Positions 31,561 through 46,208 of a stretch of 64,000 nt of DNA are shown here, one piece after another. A program made the position numbers and the translations under genes. Source of the DNA: Cenococcum geophilum 1.58 (lineage: Eukaryota; Ascomycota; Dothideomycetes; Gloniales; Gloniaceae); NCBI GenBank assembly GCA_001692895.1, contig KV748181.1:310001-374000 (forward strand), in the 5' to 3' direction. Numbering within the stretch: the stretch's first letter is position 1; each line of letters starts with the position of its first letter. The notes beneath the pieces were generated by a model that worked only from the letters and a program-made list of their open reading frames with translations, was not told the DNA's origin and made no database searches.

Positions 31561-32640
31561 GAAAAGAAAGTAGGTGGGAAAACTAGAATAATTAAATTAT
31601 AACTAGGATTACGCCCTACTAGCGGGACGATAACGGAATAACGGCGGGGTGATAGTAGTACGCCGATAGAAATATAAATACTTTATAGCTTTATTAAATC
31701 CTCCCTTTTCTCCTCTTCTTCTTCTTCCTCCCCCTCCTCTTTCTCTATATCCTCCTCTCCCTCCTCTTTATTATTCTTATTCTTATTCTCCTCCTTATTC
31801 CTTATAATAGGAGGCATATTAGCCTATAAGTACTGTTAGTATATACTACGCCGGCAAAACCCCTATACTATAACACGTACTAAAGCGCGCATTATATTAA
31901 GAATCCCTTTAAGGGTTTAACGGATAGCCTATAATTCCTATACTTAGAGTAGGGGAAAGTCTTTGTCCTTTAGGCGCTGGCGGAGACTATACTTAGCACC
32001 AGTACGCACTAAGGCCTTAATATCCTTTATAAAGAATTTCTAGGCGGCAGTAACGCAAGCATTAAGGTTAGCTATATCCCCGCTAGTAACCTAATGGCGC
32101 TTAGCCCTATTAATAAGGGCGAGTAACTTATTTAGGCGGCTATAGAAGGCCTTAGGGACCTAGTCTTATTAGCTATTAGAATCTAAACTAACGCATATAG
32201 ACTTACTGCTTAGTATAACTTATTTAGTTATTAGTAGTAACGGTAATTACGGCTAGCCTACTGGCAGTAAATAGCCCGCCTAGTAGTAGCTACGTGCTTA
32301 GCGTAGCAGAGGTAAATTAGTTTAAGTAAGGCTAGAGGAGTACCTTACGAACTATAAGGGAGCTTAAACGGCGTTTAGTAGGATTAGTAACGACTATAAG
32401 CTAATATAGAGAATACTTACGGAAAGCTTACTAGTAGGCGAACTAGCGGCGTAACGCTTACGATTTATAGTTAATTAGAAGTTATAAGGAGGGCGAGTTA
32501 TAGGCTAAATAAATTAAATTAAAATAGGAAGGGAAATCTGGTGTTTTACCTTAGGGGGACTTCTACCTTTATAGGTCTCTATAGGCCCCTAGCGTTCTAT
32601 TATCCTATTGTCCTATTATCTAATTATTAAATTAAATTAA
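31561..32640 (-). pseudogene. Decayed reading frame, acidic C-terminus, family unknown
   Basis: Downstream of Gypsy A. Minus-strand segments such as NLNACVTAA and FIKDIKALVRTGAKYSLRQR with LKDKDFPLL (about 31.95-32.1 kb) look protein-like. A Lys/Glu-rich tail follows (MPPIIRNKEENKNKNNKEEG on the minus strand from 31816), caused by a long pyrimidine tract on the plus strand (31705-31800). RIP-type stops are frequent. The family is not recognised; it may belong to a repeat. Confidence 0.35.
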
Positions 32641-32679
32641 ATTATACTGCACATTTCTTATTTGGTAAAGGATAGTAAT

Positions 32680-32900
32680 AACACTCCTATTATATAATAG
32701 CGTCGGCTAAGGATAGCCGCTTAAGAAAGAGGGGGCAATTATTAGGCCGTAGAGACGCACTTTCCGTAACCGGCTTAGCGCCGGCAAGGCGCCTATAAAA
32801 CGTAGTTACCCCGCACCAGAAAACGGCAGAATTTAGTTCTATAGTTCTACTTTATTAAGAACTAGATACCTATTGCATTCCACTACTGTTATTACGTTGC
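32680..32900. repeat. Possible LTR-like segment
   Basis: The ends GTAATAACAC and CTGTTATTAC are inverted copies, a TATAAAA box lies at about 32796, and the GC content is higher than the surroundings. This resembles an isolated LTR, cut off from its element by the large Gypsy insertion that begins at 33,121. No target duplication was found. Confidence 0.35.
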
Positions 32901-33120
32901 TATATACCCTTAGGGCCTTAACGTCCTAATAGTTAAGCTTACTTAAGTTGTTTATAGTTTCTTATATAGTTTTTTATTCGGCTTTAGGTTTAATATTAGA
33001 TATAGAGTTAGTATTAGATTTAGGTTTAGGTTCTTTAAATATCCTTTTTATAGTAAAATACTAGTTCTTTTAGTGCTTTCATATATTAAGCTTAAGCTTT
33101 TACTTAGTTTAGGATAGTAT

Positions 33121-33331
33121 TGTTACGGCTTATACAAATGCCTCTAAACCAAAGCTTGTAGAATGCTGTATTACGAAGATACTAAGCTAAAGAGAAAGGA
33201 AAAGGGGATGCTAGGACTGATGTAAACAAATATATAGGGGTAGCCGCTAAGGCGCTAGCAGTAGGCGAGTCAATCGCAGGTCGACAGAATATGGCAGAAT
33301 TTAGCAGGTGGCGTGCCGTAGCGCCATTACA
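33121..33331 (-). repeat. LTR of Gypsy B (left copy)
   Basis: 211 bp, starts TGTTACGGCT. Matches 48590-48799 except for a number of transition differences. Preceded by the target duplication AGTAT. Confidence 0.92.
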
Positions 33332-36300
33332 TCACCCCCCTCTTCGAAAGAAAGCCTGCCCTTAGGCTTAGTTAGGAATAAGATAGCACTAGGCTTACAA
33401 AACGTAATACTACAAGCATAGGATAAGGGGGAAAAAAAGCGTAAGTACGTCCTAACTAAGTGCAAAAGGTAATAGTAGGTTATGTGAAAAACACTAGGCT
33501 ATAAAGAGTAGCTGCTATAAATCTTGGCGAGGATCTAACTAATTAGATAACTTTAACCGGCGGTCAAAGTTCCTAGACATCTAGAGGTCTTACGTAACGC
33601 GCGAATTTGGGTAAACGTGTATCGTAGTAGGCCTTGTTTTTTTTCTTGCTTATATTAGGGCCTTAGGGCGTTCCTGTCCCTATACTCTTCCGGTAACTTA
33701 TTATCTTTATTATACTAGCATACTATCCACTCGTCTAGGTACTTTGGGGGTCCGGGCGCATTAGGGTATTAGCCGTAGAACTCTTAAAGCTTCTAGGGGT
33801 AGCCTATAAAGTTCTACGTAGGGTACTAGGTTAGGTCCGGATTATAGCCCTTTTATTAGATACGGTATTTTAGCATTCCCTATGCTATTTTACTAGCTAG
33901 TACTTTACTAACCTCCTATTTATCATTACCGTTTATTTAAATTAGTAGGGGAGGCTTATTTCTTTATCTGGGCAACGGGTTGTTTATAGCTTTTTATAAC
34001 TTATCTGGCGAGAAAATAGGGTGAACCTTTATTAAATCTGGGAGCTTTACTTTATATAAGTTGTCTAACTTTTTAAGGACCTTATATGGTCCTACTATCT
34101 AGTAGTCTAGCTTATGGCTTAGTCGTTTAGTTTTCTAATTCCTTATTATAACCTAGACCCTATCGCCAGAAGCAAAGTTAGGCTCTTAATAGTATTTGTT
34201 CGCCTGCTGTTCTATTAACCTTTAGGCTATTTTTGGTTTTTATAGGCTACTATCTAGGTCTCTAAGCGTTTGGCGTACTATTTGGCCTTACTATAAAATA
34301 GCTTCTCTTATATAGTCTAGGGTTCTTCTAGCCTTTTCTAGTCAAAGCTTATATAGGGTAAGTATCCCTTTTCTAGCTAAATTGGGGCAAACCCTATAGA
34401 GTTATAGGGTAGGGTTGCTTAGGCGTAGTCTATTAAGGGTAGTAGTTTAGACTAGTTATCCTAGAAGTAGTTAATAAAGGGCCTAAGCCTTTAGTCTAGG
34501 TACTAATTTACAATCTCCGTCTAATCGTCTGTCTAGGGGTGGTAAGCCGTAGAAAGCTTTAGCTTAATGCCTAAAATCTAGGTAAACTTATTCTAAAAGG
34601 CCGATATAAACTATAGCCTATAATTAGACATAATAGTATCTAGTAGTCCGTAAATTTGGTAAACGTAGTAGATATATAACCGGGCTGCTTCTTTAGCATT
34701 AATATTCTTATAATAGGGAATTAAGAATAGGCGTTTACTAAAGCGGTTAACTATAACTATAACCATATCGTATCCGTTACAGTCTATAGGTAGTTTATAA
34801 AAGTCTATATAGATATACTGCTAAGGGCGCTCTAGTATTAAGAGTGGCTTAAGTAGTCCTAGGGTTTTATTTTATAGGGTTATAGCTCTCTAATAGTCTT
34901 CGCAGTTCTATATATATCAATTAATATCTACAGCCATTCTCGGCCAGTAGTAGCGGTAATTAATAATCTTATAGGTCTTATTCTTGCTAGAATAGGCCGT
35001 AGAAACTTAGCAATAAGCTTTACGGATTAGCTTAGTCCGTAAATTATTAACGTTAGGGACTATAAGCCGCTCCTAGTATAGGAGCAATCCTTCCTCTATT
35101 TTAAAATTGGGGTCTCCTTTTACAGCTTAATCGCGGAGGGCCTTTAGGTCGTCCGCCGTGCGGTTTATAGTTAGGAGGCGGTTAACTAGCCCTATTAGTT
35201 CGTCTAAGGACTCCTTTAATAGTGCTAGCTTATTTTACTAGGGGTCTAGCTCCTTAAGAATCCGTAGGTTAAGCTATTTAGGATAAAAGAGGGCACGCGT
35301 CCGGTATTAAGTCTTTAGCTTATCCTAGGGTCCTATATCTTGTTCTCTTTAGGTTAAGGTATTAGCTTTAAAGTTTTACTTGCCAGAACGATATATAATC
35401 GTAAAGAAGAATTAGGAGAGTATTTTAGCCTATTAAGCTTATCGTTTAGTAAGCTGCTTTATAGTTATAAAGTACTTTAGGGCTTTATAGTCTATATATA
35501 TCTTAATCCAGGAGTTCGTACCTTTAAGCTCTACACACTATTAGGATAGTAATTAAATAATAGCTAGTATTTCTTTGTCGTATACTTTATAGTTACACTT
35601 AGCTAAGTATATTATTTTTAAGAAGAAGGCAATAGGGTACTATTTACTATTTAGATATAGCTGTAATAGAATTCCCGCTATAACTTTATTAGAAGCGTCC
35701 GTTTCTAACATTAATTTAAGGTCCGGGTTATAGTAATAAAGGATTAGGGAAGAGATAAGCCAATCTTTTAACTCTTTAAAGGCTTCTATATAGTCATTAT
35801 TAAAGACAAAAGGCGTATCTTTCCGGGTAAGTCGTATAAGAGGCTTTACTATAACTCTATAGTTACGGATAAACCGGTAATAGAAATTACAAAAGCTAAG
35901 GAAGAACTGGATCCCCTTTATAGTATATAGGGGCTTCTAATTATAGATTACTTTAACCTTTTTAGGGTTAACTTTAATCTTATCCATACTTATAATAAAC
36001 CTAAGGTACTTTATACGTTTTACCCTAAATTCGTATTTTTTAATATTGACTTATAAGCCTGCGTTCCGTAATCTCTCTAGGACCTTCTTAACGTAAACTT
36101 AGTATTTAAGTTTATTGTCCGAGTATATTAGAATATCGTCTAGGTATACCGTATAGAATTCATTAAGGTAATTAAAAAGAACGTTATTTATATACCTTTA
36201 GTACGTAGCCAGTCTATTTATTAGTCTAAATAGAAGAACTTTATATTTATAGGACCTATAACGGGTACGGAACATTATTAAATCTTTAGATATAGGGTTT

Positions 36301-38526
36301 ATTTTAATTTAGTAGAAACCTTAGCAGATATCGAGCTTAGTAAAGATCTTAGCCCTACTTAGACGCGTAAGGGTCTCGTTAATTAAAGAAATAGGGTATC
36401 GGTCCTTTTAAGTAATAGCGTTTAGCTTCTAGTAGTCGATATAAAAACAAAGGCCTCTACTAGGCTTTTTTATAAATAGGATAGGGGAAGTAAAAGGGGC
36501 TTAACTTAGCTTAATAAACCCTTTATTAAGGTTATTAAGCAAGTACTACTTTATTGCTTTTAGCTTATCCATTAATTATTAGTAGAGGGGGCTATAGCCT
36601 AGCGAGTTATCGGCTTCTAATTAAATCTTATAATTATATATCTAGTAAGGGGGTAACTTATTTAAAGCTGCTTTTAAGAATATATCCTTATAATTTATAT
36701 AGATAGTAAGAAGAAGGCGTTTAACTAGTTCCTTATCGGTTTCCTCAGCTAGCTTTTCCTCCCTATTATTAATAATTTGGTTAATTTTATATAGGCTTGT
36801 TATAAAAACCTTATTATCCTTTCGGTATATATTAAAGTAGAACACTATAGTACTAATTACGGTAATATCTATTATAGGGGGGTTATATAATAAAGGGGGC
36901 ATATATAACTTTAGGGGCTTCTAGGGTACTAGCGTTATTATTACTCCTTTTAGCTCCTATCGCATCTTTTAAAGGTTATCCCTTATATCCTATTAATATG
37001 TTCTTTTCTATACCGGTTAGATTTACGCAATTTAGATATTATCTATGTAACTATCTATCCCGCTTTTATATATAGAGTCCCCTTTAAATATAGTGCTTTA
37101 GGAGAGTATCTTTATTAGTATAGAGTTCTTTCTAGCTTCGCGGCAGGCATCTTCTTAGGTAAAGGCTAGGTTATAGGCCCGGACATCTTACTAGTAGGTA
37201 GAGTTAGCCTTTACGGCTAGTATCTTACGGTTAGTTTAGATTTCCCTAATAAAGGAGGGTAATTTTAGTTTATCCTCCGGCTAGACAAATTGTTTTTATT
37301 ATATATTTAGCTAAATATTAAAATAGGACATCTATTTTCGGCTAAGGATTATATTATAGGACCCTAGGTCTAGGATATAAAAAGGGATATTATATTAGCG
37401 TCGTCCGTTAAGAGCGATATATAACTTTAAGATATGGGTAACCGGGTAACCGGCTTAGCCGTTATAGCCTTTTACCTAAATAGGCTTCTCTAGTCGGGTG
37501 GCTTTTATATTTAAAAACTTAGCAATATTATTTATATAGGCAGTATTTATAAAGGCGAAGCTATTTGCTCTAGTATTAATAAAGGCGGCTATATTAACTC
37601 TATATCTATTTTAAGATACTATATATAGAACTATAAAGTGTTTTCTACCCATTAACTAACTTAAATTAATCTTTTTAAGATTAATAGGGTACCCTAGGGG
37701 GGAGTCTTTCCCTAGGGTTCTTCTTTTCCTAACTCGTTAGACATTTCTCCTTCCTCTATCTCCTTAATATCGCCTATATCCCTTAACTCTAGGTATAACA
37801 AAGTAAAGTAACCCTCCTTACTGTAGTTATAGCACGTAGCTAAAGTAGGGTTAATTAGGGTATTGCGACAAGTACTAGTTAGAGGTATAGTACGTAGCTA
37901 GTTAGGCGAGGCTCGCTAATGCGTAAATATAACCGCCTTTGGTGCAAGAGTAGTCGTGTCTTATCTTCCTACTCTAGCTCCTATAGGTATAGCTAACGAG
38001 TTCCGATCGCTATAGGGGCGCTTCTACTAATTAAGGCGGGCGTTAATCCGCTTTAGTTCTAAATCTAATAATAGGTAATAAGTTGCGAGTCTATTGTAGG
38101 TTGGTAGGTTATTTAAGGTTATAACAATCTTCTCTTATAGCTGGATTGTTAGCTTATTATATAGGTCTAATTAGTAGTTTTTAAGGGGGACCTAGCCTTC
38201 TTCCGTAAGATAAAGGAATTAAGTCTAGAATTTAGTAAAGGGTTAGTTTAGTTTTATTATTAGGCGATTATAGTTATACTAGGTATCCTATACTTTATTT
38301 AGGTTAATATAAATAGCCGCTAGGTATTATATTATTTTATTAATAGATATGGGTTAGGTAGGGAACTTGTTCTTAAACTTGGCTTAAAGGTGCCGTTAAG
38401 CGTCCCTAGTAGTTTAACTAAAGAGGTAGAGCATTTTAGCTTCTTTAGAAAGAAAGTGGTTATAGTTAACACGGAGCTTTCCTTATACTTAAATCCTCTA
38501 ATTCTTAAAGGTAGGGTTTATCCTAT

Positions 38527-38869
38527 TATAAGGGCGCGGAGAGACTTTAGGAAAGATTTAAAGGAACGATATAAATTATATCTAAATCTAAGGGTATATA
38601 GCTCTTGCTAAGAACAAGACGTTGCGTAAAGAAGAGAAAGGAATAACAAGAGAATTATATAGTTAAGTAGTTAGGGGCTTAGTGCTCAATGCGTGCGTAT
38701 ATATACACGCGGTCTTTAACGGACTTTAGTAAAATTTAATTAATTTAATAGAATTTAGTAGAAGTTAATTAAGCTATTAAAATTTGGTAGAATTTGTTAA
38801 AGCGTTAGAATTTATCTATTAAGTATTTTACTAAGATATTCCTACTGTAACTGGACTAGTCCTGTTATA
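38527..38869 (-). repeat. LTR of Gypsy C (left copy)
   Basis: 343 bp, preceded by the CCTAT duplication. Paired with 47664-48007. Contains short internal repeats of the AATTTGGTAGAA type. Confidence 0.92.
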
Positions 38870-39100
38870 ATACCCCCCCTTTTAGCCAAAGGTCTAAATA
38901 ATTTAATTTTAGTTAAGACTTATAACTTATCGCATATTATATTTTCGCGTTAAGTAGTAGTATAGGGTTTTACTAGTTCTAATTATTAAGTAGGCTAATT
39001 AGGATTTTCTATGCCTAGTATAGAAAATCACTATTAACTCGGTTAAGGCGGTAAGCCAAACTAATATCTTTATAGTAGGTCTTAGCAAGGCAAATCTAAC

Positions 39101-39317
39101 TGTTTATATCAACTTAATAATACAAGTAAGTCGTATCCAGGGGCACGAAATACGTGTAGTATTATATGCTCGTTTGGATGGTGACTGTCAATTCTATTAA
39201 GGTAGACTACGTAGTCTATATACTAACGCACCTCCCCCCTAATTAGTTAGCATATAAGTGGTTAGTGCACCAAACGCGTAACTACGCGTCTGGTATGCCA
39301 CGTGCTGTAATTATATA
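39101..39317 (-). repeat. LTR of Copia D (left copy)
   Basis: 217 bp, paired with 42351-42567. Preceded by CTAAC. Confidence 0.92.
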
Positions 39318-42300
39318 CTAGCGGCACTTAAAAATAGACCCATTTATATATAGCCCCCGTAATTGCTTTAATAGAACCGTAGAGCACAAAAGAAATATAT
39401 AGGAAATCCCTCCCGAGGTGCCTTCTGGGCTGCCTTCTAAACGGTGCTCCAAGTTAGCCGTAAGTCCTACTTACGGTCCGTAAAATAAACCGTACGGCCT
39501 TCTAACGGGCCGTAAATGAACCGTAAGTGCTCCGTTAGTCTCGTTCCACCCATTCTATAACCTTTAGATTGAGCTTATTTGTGTCGATTAGGGTTTTAAG
39601 AGCCTAGCACGGCTTTGCCTTAGTTATGGCGTCCGTTAGGTTATCTCCGCTACTAATCCATTTAACCTCTATAATCTCACGTTGTTTATAGGCCTAACGT
39701 AAGCATATTAGGTTGACTATAAGCCTCTTTTTTTATATCGTACCTAGTTTAACTAGGCAGTCGTAGAGGGACTTTAAATCGGTGTATAAAATTAGGGGTA
39801 ACTGCTCTAATTATAGGATCTTCTAGATTGTTAATTTGATTGCGGCTGCTATATTAAAGCCATAGGCTAGTGTATATAGTTTAGAAGCTAGTATACTGCG
39901 GGTTACTCGTTTGCATTTAATTAAAGACTAATATAGTATATTTGCGTCCTAATTACGGTCCGTAAGTATAATTATAAAGCCAATTTATAATAATAGGTCT
40001 AGTAGTACGTAAGTAAGTCCTCTTATTATATTGTCAATTTGCTACTAAATACGCTTGTTAAGCTGCTTAATATTTTCCTTTTACGGATCTGTTACCTGGG
40101 CCGTAATTGTCATTTGTAGTGGTCTTATATATAAGGTATTGTCCGTAACCTGCAGTAGACTTCTTAGAGGCACCTATATTAATTATAACGCCATAGAATT
40201 CTTTAGGGGTATAGCGTTTGGTGGTAATATATGCAAATAGGTCCTGTTCGCGGTCCGTAACATCCGTAATAGATTTAACGGGTGTGCTTACGGGCTAGTT
40301 TTTGGGTGCAATTGAGTGTATAAAGGAGCGGTCGGCTAATACGGTTGTAATATTAAAGGCTTAGCCGTTTGTGAAAGGTCTAAAAGTAGTTAAAAACATT
40401 TCTAAGGTCTCCTGTTCCTAAGTATTTAAGTTAAAGTTAATTATAAGGGCTTCCATTAACTTATTAAGAGACTTCTCCGCTTCCTCTCCTTTATAGTCTA
40501 AGATAAACTAGTTAATCCAATTATTAAATCTCTTCTTAGACTTATTACGTTCTTCCTAGGTATGCCTTATAGACTAACATCCTTCCTTACCGCATATAAA
40601 GCACTTCTGGCTGGTTTATCTGTGGGGGTATACTTTTATACGGGAGTTGCTGCAGGGGTTACGGGTGGGACTTGGTTGGTACGGGTGCTACTAGCGGTAG
40701 CGGCGGTCTATAAAGTAGGCATCTAAGTTAGTTTACGGGTTTTGTAGGTCTATAACGAAGGCTTAAGTACTACCTAGCGGGTTTAAAACTTCGTATGTTA
40801 TAATAGAGGACCGTAAATCATTAATAAGGCCAGTTAAGGTGTCTGTAGGCTTATAATAGGCGTATTTATAAGGTTCTACTTCCTAGCAGGCTGTAATAAG
40901 TTTGTTATATAGGAAGTCGTCTGTTTAAAGCTTAGTATTAAGGCCGTACTATAGGTGCTAAAGGTCTTTAATAAGAATTTGCAGGCACTCTATAGTCGAT
41001 TTTTCGGTATTCTTGTTAATTACGGTCCGTAACTTAATCGCATTCCATTATATAAGGATGTCACGCTTATATTCTAGCCCTTTAAAGTAGTTGCGTATAG
41101 CTTTATATAGCTTATTAAAGAGAACACCAAGGGGGTTGCTCTTAAGGTTAGTGTAATAGTAGTTAAGGGCTAGGCCGCGCAGTATAGTAGAATAGGCTTA
41201 GCTAAATTCCTGTTTAGGAATATCAGCCTTCTAACAGAGGTCCGTAAAGATAGTTAGTTTAAAGTTAAAGTTATCATTTTCACCGCTGTACTTAGATTTG
41301 TCGGTATAGAGCTTAGCTAGGTTAGCTAGCTCCTTACCATAGGTCTTTACTTAGGTAGGTTGCGGATCTATAACTTAGATAACGGCGGGAAGGTTTTAGT
41401 CCGTATTTTAGTTTATAGGGGTATTATAGTTCGTAGCGTGGTCCGTAACTTAAGAGTAGGGTATATTTTAGCCAGCGAGGTTAATTCTAAAGCTGCTTAG
41501 GTTTATGGGGCGAATTTAGTTAAGTGGGTTAGGTATAAGGCTAGCGATCCTATTAAGTTTAGAAGAAGTAAAGAGTTCTTTAGTGGCTTTAACCTGGTCT
41601 AGGATTTCCTCTTTAGTTTATTCTGTTTAGTCCTTCTTATATATTATATTATATAAAGACTATATAACAGTAACTCGTTTATCCCTTTTAACCTATACGC
41701 CTTAGTGACGTAAAAGGGTTTATAGGTTACGGATGGTAGTAGGGTTATAGGCCTTAAAAATAGCTTCCATAAAGTCCGCAAAGTCTTCCTAGTATTGCTC
41801 CTATAGGTCGTCATTTATAAGCTTAAAATATTCATATTTAAGAACTTTGAATTTAATATAGTTGTTGATATCGGTTATAGACGTGAGGTTAACTCCCTAC
41901 CTTCACTTTTCTTGGCCTTTATTGACTTGCTTCCTTAGGTCTGCTATACTGTATAGTATAATATAGTATATAGCGGGTGGAAGAGGTCTTGTAGTGGTCC
42001 GTAAAGGCGGTTAATGTCCGTAACGGTTCGTAGGAGGGTAAGGGGCTTCCGTAAGGGGTCTAAAAAGAGGTCGGAGGTATTAAAGGAGGGTGTAGTAGGA
42101 ATAGGGGTTTGAGGTTTAAAAGAGGTTAAGGGTAGGGGGTTCCGTAAAGGTCTATATTTGTGTTTATAAACTTCCGGTAAAACCGTACTAAGACTTAAAT
42201 AAGTATATAGAGTTGTTAATAAGTCCGCAATCCCCAACTTCCGACCTTCTAGTAGGTCGTACTAGGATTTTAAACGGGTGGTTGCTGTCATATATATCGC

Positions 42301-42350
42301 TTAGGGGGAGGTATTAAGTAATTGCTAATCTGTACGCGCTTACTAATTAG

Positions 42351-42567
42351 TGTTTATATTAACTTAATAATATAAGTGAGTTGTATCCAGGGGCACGAAA
42401 TACGTGTAGTATTATATACTCGTTTGGATGGTAACTGTCGATTCTATTAAGGTAGACTACGTAATCTATATACTGACGCGCCTCCCCCCTAATTAGTTAG
42501 TATATAAGTGGTTAGTGCACCAAACGCGTAACTACGCGTCTGGTATGCTACGTGCTGTAATTATACA
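42351..42567 (-). repeat. LTR of Copia D (right copy)
   Basis: 217 bp, followed by CTAAT. On the minus strand this is the 5' LTR. Confidence 0.92.
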
Positions 42568-45500
42568 CTAATTAATTAGATAACTTTAACCGGCGGTTAA
42601 AGTTCCTTAATATCTTATATATTACGTAATCGTATTATAAACATTATAACGTATTTTGAGTTCTTTTTAATTTTAAGCTTCCTACTATTATGTTTTATAT
42701 ATTTATTTAACTAAAGTAGGCCGTAAAGGATAGTCTTTGTGGAATTCTTTAACTAAGGAAGGCGTGTTAGTCTTAATCTAGTTATAGGTTTTCTAAGTTT
42801 ATATTTTATATCCTTCCCACTTAATAAGTAGTTTAAATTATTTAAATCGTGTTTTCTATTATATATTATTAATTAAGTCAATAAAGTAAAAACTATTACC
42901 GTTATTAATAATTATAGGAGGTAGCAATGGCACTTTATAAGTTATAGGTTTACCTTTTAAGGGTTATAGCAAGTTTACGTAAAATATTAAATATATTTTT
43001 ATCTTAGTTAGTAGTTTAAACTTATAAGCGTATAGGCTTAGTTTCTTCTTAATTTAGTACGGGCCTATAAACTTCTAGTCTAGTTTCTTTAAGGGTTATT
43101 AAGTCTTTAGGTTTTATATATTTAGGTAAACTATATTACCTTCCTTAAAGTCCTATATAGAAGCTCGTCCTTTATTTATATGCTATTTCTATACCGTTTA
43201 AGTATATACTAATTTACTTCATAATAGTTCCGTTAACTACTTTATTTAATTAGCAAAGTTATATATATTAATTAGTTAAATCCTCTTAATTATAGGTCCT
43301 GTTATATTAATTTTAGGTTATAGTTTAAATCTAAGTTAAGGGGTTTATCCATAGGTTGTGTAGAATGGCGTTACGCCTATTAATTTATTTCTTATATTAT
43401 TTATAGTAAACTTAGCTAAAGGTAGCTATTTTTCCCAGTCGTCTTATAGGTAGAAGTAGTATATTTATAGGTATTATTCTATAATTACGTTCGCAATTTC
43501 GGTTTAACTATTTATCTTTAGATAAAATACAGTTAAGAGTTATATTTATATACTTAATCGTTTATATAGGGCTTACTAGAAGTCTAAAATAAACTGGCTT
43601 CTATAGTTAGATATTATTAAATTAGGAAGTCCGTATAGCTTAAAGACATACTTAATAAAATATTCAGCTACTAATATTGCATTAATTAAGTCTATAGGAA
43701 TCATATATTATATTTTTATAAGACGGTTAATAACTACTATAACATTCGTAAACCTATTACTATTAGGCAGGTTAACTATAAAGTTAATTAAAATATCTCG
43801 CCATCTTTATATTAGAATTGGCAACGGTTAAAGTACTCCTTACTTCTTTATATAAGAGGTCTTCCCACGCACGTATATTCTATATACTTAAACGTATTTT
43901 CGTATATAGTTATATATTATAGGCTAGTAATATACTTATTAGATAATCTTATAGGTCTTTATATAGCTAGGATACCCTACTATAGGGGAATTATATATAA
44001 ATTTAAGTATCTTAAATTATAAGGGTTTGGAATCCGGGACTACTATCTTCTATTAATAGTATAACCGATTATTATAGATTTCGCATTTAGCGAGTATAAT
44101 ACCCTTATATTACTATTTCCCTATTTAAATTGCTTTTATTATATCTGCTATCTAAAGGTTATTCTTATATTTATATTTTATTAATTTATCGATTTTTATA
44201 TCCTACTTATTAATTTCTAATTTATTCCTATTAAGTTCCGCATTTAGAAATATAGGGCGTAGTTTCTTAAAGCGTTTAGGGGGCAATAGAATTTATAATT
44301 AATTTATAATCCGTTTGTTAAAGGCGTTTATAGGTAAATCCTATAATTATTATATTAATAAGTTAGGCTTCTAATTAAGTTTACTAGGTTAGTATATAAT
44401 CTTAAAGTTAAATTATAAGAGGTATTTAGCCTAACGAATTTGGCGCTATATTAATTGCTTTATAGTTATAAAGTACTATAAGTTTTTATATTCCGTTAAT
44501 ACGCGTATTAGGAACAATAATTCTTTAAGTTTTAGGCGCTATTATTTAAAGCATCTAATAATTATAAGTAGTTCCTTATTATATATCTTATAGTTTAATT
44601 TAGTAAGGGTAAATTTCTAGGAGAGAAAGGTTACTAGGTATAGTTCGCCGTTTTTATTATATTGCAATAATATTCCTCCTAGTATATAATTAGATAAGTT
44701 TATTTTAATAATATATTTAAGGTCCAGATTAAAGTAGGTAAGAATTAGAGCAGTTATAAAATAATATTTTAGGTTATTAAAAGCTTATTTATATTTAGTA
44801 GTCTATTTAAATCTTATATTCTTCCTTATTAAGTTTACTAATAGCTAAATAATTTTTAAGAAGTGATTAATAAATTAATAATAAAATTTATAAATCCTAG
44901 AAATCCTTAAATATCTTATATACTACTAGGACTTTCCTAGTTTATAATTACAGCAATTTTCTTAGGGTCTATTTTAATTCCGTTATAGGATATAATTAGG
45001 CCTAAGTATATAACTTTAGACGTATAGAACTTATATTTCTTAATATCGCATTATAAGCCCGCGTCTCGCAGGCGTTTAAGGACTATTTAGACGTGCTTCT
45101 AATACTTAAAAAGTAAAGATAAATAAATAAAGATATTATTAATATACGCGGTAATAAATACATTAAGGAATTCGCGAAGCGTATTATTAATATATTACTA
45201 AAACGTACTAAAACCATTCTTTACACTAAATGGCATTACTAGGTATTTAAAAAGTCCCTATTATATATAGAAAGCTATATACTTTTTATCTCCTTTATAA
45301 ATACGGATTTAATTAAAGGCAGCGACTACGTTAAGCTTTATAAAGTATTATGCTTTTATTAAGTAGTTAAGCGTTTCTTAAAGCAGAGAAATTAGATATT
45401 AGTTTTAAATTATAATTATATTTAGGGCTTAATAATTAATACAGAACCTTAAGCCTTCTTTAGGTTTCTTAATAAACAATATAAGTAAGGTAAATAGTAA

Positions 45501-46148
45501 TTAACTAGGGCGAATAAATCCTTTCTCTAGGTGCTCTTTAAGGTATTATTATATTATAAGCAGCTTTTCTTATAATATACCATATAACGGGCCAAACTTT
45601 AGCGTTATACTAGGTTTAAATTCTATCTTAAAATTATGCTTATCTTAATGCGGGGGTAGTTAATTTGTAAATCGTTTCTTAAACATATTAATTAGATTAT
45701 AATATTCTTTAGGTATAAGAGGTTAGGGGTTAATATATTGCTTTAGTTCTAATACCTTCTTAATATCTTCTAGTATTATAGTAAAGATCTTATAGTCTCG
45801 TTTTCTTACTAATAAATAAAAGGGTGCGGCTTATATTATATAAATTTTAAGGGTTTTTAATATATTATCTTTACATTCTTTACCGCAAATAGCAGTTATA
45901 ACTTTATTATATTAGTTTGAGGTTTATAGTAAGGGTAATTTGTATTATATTAAATTTAAATAGTTATATGCATATTTATAGGGCAAGTAGTATTTTAAGT
46001 AATAACTTCAGCAGTAGGTTATACGGAATTTTAGTATTTCTTTAACCTAGCTAATTAAAGGGTTGTGTTATTTCAGCTATCTATATCTAAGTATTACCTT
46101 ATAATGCTTTAAGGGTATTATAAATAGGGAAACGTATTTAAGGTATTT

Positions 46149-46208
46149 NCCTATCNNNATCTTTATAAGAGCGTAGTNCGTTAGTTNGCNNTATATTAAA
46201 GGCTTACN
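46149..46208. other. Ambiguous bases in the assembly
   Basis: About ten N are scattered within Gypsy C, pointing to a collapsed or poorly resolved repeat. Confidence 0.95.

Larger units (their letters stand above)
39101..42567 (-). mobile_element. Ty1/Copia LTR retrotransposon fossil (D), nested in C
   Basis: LTRs at 39101-39317 and 42351-42567 (217 bp each, TGTTTATATC to TTATACA) are flanked by CTAAC (39096-39100) and CTAAT (42568-42572), a duplication differing by one C/T. On the minus strand a Copia-type zinc knuckle (CFICGKEGC) is readable near 40.56-40.61 kb and the RNase H end (SLYDCLVKLGT, EVKWISSGDNLTDAITKAKP) near 39.57-39.76 kb. At about 3.5 kb it is short for a Copia element, so it is broken as well as RIP-mutated. 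The two LTRs show about 13 differences by eye, all transitions. It is the innermost and thus the youngest of the three nested insertions. Confidence 0.88.

Noticed and set aside
36642-36902. Minus-strand 86-codon frame as a separate gene
   Set aside because: It is a surviving open piece of the polyprotein of Gypsy B, next to its reverse transcriptase region.
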